NCBI GenBank assembly: GCA_030832095.1
Contig: JAURJT010000057.1
Coordinates: 1-64,000 of the forward strand
Direction of reading: 5' to 3'
DNA length: 64,000 bases
From: Gammaproteobacteria bacterium
Lineage (GTDB): Bacteria; Pseudomonadota; Gammaproteobacteria; Burkholderiales; Burkholderiaceae_B
Part shown: one piece after another, positions 62,525 through 64,000 of the stretch
Layout of the letters: every line of letters starts with the position of its first letter
Position numbering within the stretch: position 1 is the stretch's first letter
Notes under the pieces: model-generated
The model's database searches: none
What the model saw: only the letters and a program-made list of their open reading frames with translations
Told to the model about the DNA's origin: nothing
Translations under genes and position numbers: made by a program

Positions 62525-63874
62525 ATGCCCCCTGCAACAGCCAATCTCAAGAGCCCGGCCACTCGTCGTCAGCAATTACTGACCTGGATGCACAGCCTCG
62601 GGGGCGGGGTCGCAGTCGTGCCCACCGCGCCTGAACGTACGCGCAATCGAGACAATCACCATAGCTACCGCCACGACAGCGATTTTTACTATCTGACGGG
62701 TTTCTCTGAAGCGCACGCCTGGCTGGTGTTGGTCGCCGGTGAAGTGGATCAGAGCATTCTGTTCTGCGAAGGTAAAAATCCAGAACTCGAGATCTGGACT
62801 GGCGTGCGTTGGGGGCCCGAAGCAGCGGCAGAACATTTTGCCTTTGATGTGGCACACGACGTGAAAGACCTCGATACCCTGATCCCGCAACTGCTGATCG
62901 GGCAACGCAACTTGTTTAGCACCCTGTCGCGCTCGCCTCAGCCCGACCTGCTCAAGCATTTACAAGGCTGGCTTGCCACCGCACAACACAGTGTGCGCGA
63001 CACTCGGGCGTTACCACATCAATGGTTAGATCTCAGCGACGTGTTGGCAGAGATGCGCTTGGTCAAGGATGCCTCTGAACTTGCCACCATGCGTGCGGCG
63101 GCTGCGATTTCTGCGCAAGGCCATGTTCGTGCCATGCAGGCAGCACGCCCTGGGTGCCACGAGTATGAGCTTGAAGCCGAGCTGCTGTATCACTTTCGCA
63201 AACACGGCGCACAGTCGGTCGCTTACGACAGTATTGTCGCAGCGGGTGCCAACGCTTGCATCTTGCATCATTGTGCGGGCAATGCCGTGGTGCAAGAGGG
63301 TGATCTGGTCTTGATCGATGCTGGCTGTGAGCTTGACGGTTATGCGTCAGACATCACCCGTACCTTTCCGGCGAACGGCAAATTTTCAGGACCGCAGCGC
63401 GCCTTATACGACATTGTTTTGGCGGCGCAACAGGCAGCCTACGACAAAACCTCACCGCAGCAACACTTTAATGCAGGCCATGAGGCCGCGGTGCAAGTGC
63501 TCACGCAAGGGATGTTAGACGAAGGTCTACTGCAAGGCACTCTGTCAGAAGCCATCGAAACTACAGCCTATCGAAAATTTTATATGCATCGTACCGGCCA
63601 CTGGTTGGGTATGGATGTGCATGATGTGGGCAGCTATCGCAGCCCCCCAGCGTCAGCCGAAGAGCGCCCTTGGCGACAGCTACAAGCAGGCATGGTGTTA
63701 ACGATCGAACCTGGGCTTTACGTGCGCCCTGCAGCAGATGTTGCCGAAAAATTCTGGAACATCGGCATCAGAATCGAGGACGACGCTGTCGTGACCGAAA
63801 CAGGGTGCGAACTCATCACACGCGGCGTGCCCGTCGCTGCAGACGAGATCGAAGCCCTCATGCGCGCGCGGTAA
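62525..63874 (+). CDS. pepP: Xaa-Pro aminopeptidase
   Basis: 449 residues from ATG 62525; the open frame from 62495 adds an unlikely leader. The N-terminal AMP_N domain (NHHSYRHDSDFYYLTGF) is followed by the pita-bread metallopeptidase domain with metal ligands in LVLIDAGCELDGYASDITRTF, HRTGHWLGMDVHDVG, LTIEPGLYV and GIRIEDD. It removes N-terminal residues before proline in the cytoplasm. Its stop codon lies within the first of two 14-bp palindromes. Confidence 0.95.
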   Translation: MPPATANLKSPATRRQQLLTWMHSLGGGVAVVPTAPERTRNRDNHHSYRHDSDFYYLTGFSEAHAWLVLVAGEVDQSILFCEGKNPELEIWTGVRWGPEAAAEHFAFDVAHDVKDLDTLIPQLLIGQRNLFSTLSRSPQPDLLKHLQGWLATAQHSVRDTRALPHQWLDLSDVLAEMRLVKDASELATMRAAAAISAQGHVRAMQAARPGCHEYELEAELLYHFRKHGAQSVAYDSIVAAGANACILHHCAGNAVVQEGDLVLIDAGCELDGYASDITRTFPANGKFSGPQRALYDIVLAAQQAAYDKTSPQQHFNAGHEAAVQVLTQGMLDEGLLQGTLSEAIETTAYRKFYMHRTGHWLGMDVHDVGSYRSPPASAEERPWRQLQAGMVLTIEPGLYVRPAADVAEKFWNIGIRIEDDAVVTETGCELITRGVPVAADEIEALMRAR

Positions 63875-63920
63875 CAATTGTTACATCTTAGGGTGACCCG
63901 CACGCAGTAACAACTGTTAC
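63871..63920. promoter_or_regulatory. Twin 14-bp palindromes, candidate operator pair
   Basis: GTAACAATTGTTAC (63871-63884) is a perfect palindrome and GTAACAACTGTTAC (63907-63920) differs by one base. They lie 36 bp apart centre to centre. Such paired sites usually bind two dimers of a regulator, here perhaps controlling a gene to the right of the window. Confidence 0.5.
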
Positions 63921-63955
63921 ACGCTACGGACTCGTCTAAGCGCAATTAGTCCATC

Positions 63956-63985
63956 TTGAAGTGCCATAATAACGGGGCGTAGAAT
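63956..63985 (+). promoter_or_regulatory. Candidate sigma-70 promoter
   Basis: TTGAAG (63956-63961) and TAGAAT (63980-63985) are 18 bp apart and point out of the window. They lie downstream of the twin palindromes. Both boxes are imperfect. Confidence 0.35.
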
Positions 63986-64000
63986 CGACGTTCAACGCTT

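Noticed and set aside
1..64000. Insertion sequences, prophage, CRISPR arrays, toxin-antitoxin or defence genes
   Set aside because: No transposase, integrase of mobile type, phage gene, regularly spaced repeat array or recognised defence gene was seen in any frame.

Overview
The window looks like a chromosomal segment of a betaproteobacterium of the order Burkholderiales, most likely Alcaligenaceae (Bordetella/Achromobacter relatives). The clues are the housekeeping gene order (addB/addA-like, SRP RNA, dnaX, ybaB, recR; tsaE, amiC, mutL, miaA; purM, hda, HAD phosphatase, pcnB, folK), five orphan Bug/TctC-type periplasmic receptors, and a MutL carrying the endonuclease motif of MutH-less bacteria. 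No rRNA, insertion sequence, prophage or CRISPR array was seen. The taxonomic placement is an inference from gene content, not a database result.

Layout. 1-2 kb: carB (5' part only) and carA, divergent from a transaldolase gene. 2.9-5.7 kb: a complete SsuA/NMT1-type ABC importer. 5.9-15.4 kb: recR, ybaB, dnaX, the 4.5S SRP RNA, an AddA-like helicase-nuclease, an AddB-like nuclease and a small membrane protein. 15.5-18 kb: an MFS transporter, tRNA-Arg(CCT) and xerD. 18-28.6 kb: tsaE, amiC, mutL, miaA, a Bug receptor, purM, hda, a HAD phosphatase, pcnB and folK. 28.6-53.1 kb: a large accessory catabolic region. 53.1-64 kb: a CinA-type MoCF protein, an EI24 membrane protein, thioredoxin, rhlE, a zf-CHCC protein, an NTF2-like protein, a YheT hydrolase, an M48 protease, galU, a CtaG-type protein and pepP.

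The most interesting part is the 28.6-53.1 kb region. It holds two CaiB/BaiF CoA-transferases, two MaoC-type hydratases, three acyl-CoA dehydrogenases (two of them adjacent and apparently one heteromer), a two-subunit 3-oxoacid CoA-transferase, an MFE-2-like SDR, two acyl-CoA ligases, an alpha/beta hydrolase, a nitronate-monooxygenase-family flavoprotein, four Bug receptors and a full Liv-type ABC importer. Together they could import, activate, dehydrogenate, hydrate and oxidise an unknown carboxylic acid as CoA thioesters. No thiolase and no transcription factor gene is visible in it, so the substrate, the C-C cleavage step and the regulation remain open. This is the best candidate here for an undescribed pathway.

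Other points of note are an AddB-like nuclease that seems to have lost the cysteines of its iron-sulfur cluster, a terminator on the wrong side of a Bug gene that suggests insertion behind miaA, a partial duplication of a gene start at 43.0-43.1 kb, a possible azlD relic at 57 kb, and twin 14-bp palindromes at the right edge.
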